This document shows, in pieces, positions 12,824 to 13,937 of a stretch of DNA of 13,937 nucleotides. Position 1 is the first letter of the stretch. Each line of letters starts with the position of its first letter. Below the pieces are notes generated by a model, which saw only the letters and a list, made by a program, of their open reading frames with translations, was not told the origin of the DNA and searched no databases. The stretch comes from Chloroflexia bacterium (lineage in GTDB: Bacteria > Chloroflexota > Chloroflexia > Thermomicrobiales > JALYUS01). A program made the translations under genes and the position numbers. Where the stretch lies: assembly GCA_025928215.1 (NCBI GenBank), contig JAICJW010000066.1, positions 1 through 13,937 of the forward strand, in the 5' to 3' direction.

Positions 12824-13765
12824 CTAAAAGTATTCAAGCGCCGTGATGTCCGCGCGTTTGTGGGCGGAGAGGTGGCCGACATAGGGAGCGCGGAAGGTGC
12901 CGGAGGTGGGGGCGACATCGCCGTAGTCGCGGCCAACGGCGACGGTGATGTATTTCAGGCCGGGGATGCAACCGTTCGTCGGGTCGAAGGGGTGCGCGAT
13001 GAGCCGCTCCGCGTTTATCGGATCGGGAAGCAGCACTTCGACCCAGGCGTGCGTGCCGCCCTCACCGAGCAGATGGCCGGAGACATACCGGGCGGGCAGG
13101 CCACAGAGGCGGCAGAGCACGAGCATGATGTGCGCGTAGTCCTGGCAGACGCCCCTCCCCGCCGTCAGCGCGTCCGCCGCCGGAGTCCCCACGTCCGTCA
13201 CGCCGTATGCGTACGCCATTGCGCCGTGTACCCAGAGATTGATGCGTGCCGCTAATGCCCGATCGTCGTTCTCTTCGCCCTGAAGCGTCGCGGCGACGGA
13301 GCGGAACGTGTCATCCGGCATCGTCAGCGCTGTTGCGGTGAGGAACACCGTTCGCCGGGGCGGTTCGCGAACTGCCCTCTCCGCCGCGGACACCATCACT
13401 GGATCGGCGGTTGCGTCCCGTTCGACGACCATCCACGCGGTGAATCCGATCTCTCGCTCGACATGCTCGACGAAGAGGTTGAGGATGCGGTTGCCGAAAT
13501 CGTCGCGCGTGCGCTCGATCTCATAGGCGGGCGCGGAGACTTCCAGTTTGTACGTGACGAGCCGTTGCCCGCCGTATCGCTCCGGCGGGACGATCATCAG
13601 CCGCTGGCGGAGATCGTGAATCGCGCCCGGATAGGCGTAGTGCAATCGCTGGTGGATGAGATATGCCGTCTTGCGGACATTCGCCCACTCAACGCCGCGA
13701 TGGTCAATGATGTCGAGCGACCCGATCTGTGTCTCAATCGTGTCGTGCGGCAATCGTCCCCCCAT
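12824..13765 (-). CDS. Transglutaminase-like cysteine protease family protein
   Basis: A 313-aa protein from the ATG at 13765. The N-terminal half is the bacterial transglutaminase-like N-terminal region (about 28-115: VRKTAYLIHQRLHYAYPGAIHDLRQ, beta-rich), the C-terminal half the catalytic core with C207 in GRGVCQDYAH, H239 in GTHAWVEV and D261 in FDPTNG, completing the triad. No signal peptide, so probably cytoplasmic; members may act as peptidases or amide hydrolases, substrate unknown. An ATG at 13828 would add 21 residues; 13765 fits the domain edge better, though its ribosome binding site is weak. Either start overlaps the 3' end of the upstream gene, suggesting coupling. Confidence 0.85.
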   Translation of the reverse strand: MGGRLPHDTIETQIGSLDIIDHRGVEWANVRKTAYLIHQRLHYAYPGAIHDLRQRLMIVPPERYGGQRLVTYKLEVSAPAYEIERTRDDFGNRILNLFVEHVEREIGFTAWMVVERDATADPVMVSAAERAVREPPRRTVFLTATALTMPDDTFRSVAATLQGEENDDRALAARINLWVHGAMAYAYGVTDVGTPAADALTAGRGVCQDYAHIMLVLCRLCGLPARYVSGHLLGEGGTHAWVEVLLPDPINAERLIAHPFDPTNGCIPGLKYITVAVGRDYGDVAPTSGTFRAPYVGHLSAHKRADITALEYF

Positions 13766-13937
13766 CCGTTTCACCGGCGGTCGTCGCGGCCTCGATTGGC
13801 CCGTCCTCGGTCGCATCCGTGACGACATCCGACCAGACGGTCATCTGACGGAAGTTCGCCGCGCCGTACGTCGTGACCATCGCGACGTCTACCGCATCCC
13901 GCCCGCGTCCAATCGGGATACGACCGATGCGGGGCGT
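13734..13937 (-). CDS. 3' end of a second transglutaminase-related gene (partial)
   Basis: The frame open at the right edge reads TPRIGRIPIGRGRDAVDVAMVTTYGAANFRQMTVWSDV and ends at TGA 13734-13736. GRGRDAVDVAMVTTYG and the terminal xMTVW segment match the C-terminus of transglutaminase-like proteins, which often occur as two adjacent genes. The last ~30 residues are Ala/Thr/Gly-rich and unconserved. The active site would lie outside the window. It overlaps the start of the next gene by 32 bases. Confidence 0.65.
   Translation of the reverse strand, partial: TPRIGRIPIGRGRDAVDVAMVTTYGAANFRQMTVWSDVVTDATEDGPIEAATTAGETDGGTIAARHD

Noticed and set aside
1..13937. CRISPR array, tRNA, rRNA or complete insertion sequence
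   Set aside because: No regularly spaced repeats, cloverleaf sequences, rRNA stretches or transposase genes were seen on either strand.

Overview
The window reads as a GC-rich bacterial chromosome segment whose first ~2.2 kb is visibly less GC-rich and looks like accessory DNA. Best guess for the host is Chloroflexota (Thermomicrobia-like) or a comparable deep-branching GC-rich lineage. The hints are the MoxR/VWA pair, the signal-peptide-less cobalamin-binding protein beside a PduO-type adenosyltransferase, a CGAAC-N4-GTTCG-type LexA box, and CCACGAAGG / GTACTCG intergenic repeats. No rRNA or other phylogenetic marker is present, so this is an inference.

Layout. 1-2230: accessory segment with the 3' part of a DUF5677 gene (+), a stretch with a possible decayed ORF, a convergent DUF2971 gene (-) with a good promoter, and ~0.5 kb without recognisable genes. 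2231-3256: a minus-strand two-gene cassette (DUF6883 then DUF4926) lying exactly between two imperfect direct copies of a promoter plus leader. The downstream copy is the promoter/leader of the next gene; the upstream copy is orphaned and points antisense into the cassette. 3245-6791: a MoxR-type AAA+ ATPase and a VWA-domain protein, probably one functional unit, separated by a hairpin-rich spacer. 6792-7915 (-): sixA phosphohistidine phosphatase translationally coupled to a cysteine-poor redoxin-fold protein; the stop codons of the VWA gene and the redoxin gene abut.

7916-10017 (+): a divergent promoter with an 18-bp inverted repeat, then a probable B12 operon of a cytosolic BtuF-like cobalamin-binding protein, a Nudix hydrolase and a PduO-type cob(I)alamin adenosyltransferase. 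10018-12721 (+): ruvB behind a LexA-like box, a small antitoxin-like gene, a truncated PIN/VapC toxin remnant, and queA starting inside that remnant. 12722-12823 is a long imperfect inverted repeat that can act as a bidirectional terminator. 12824-13937 (-): a transglutaminase-like cysteine protease homologue and the 3' end of a second transglutaminase-related gene overlapping its start.

The most distinctive features are the duplicated promoter/leader bracketing the DUF6883-DUF4926 cassette, the decayed VapC toxin with an intact partner fused to the queA start, and the SOS-type operator on ruvB. Nothing here is clearly a wholly new multi-gene system. The cassette between promoter copies is the best candidate for an undescribed small module.
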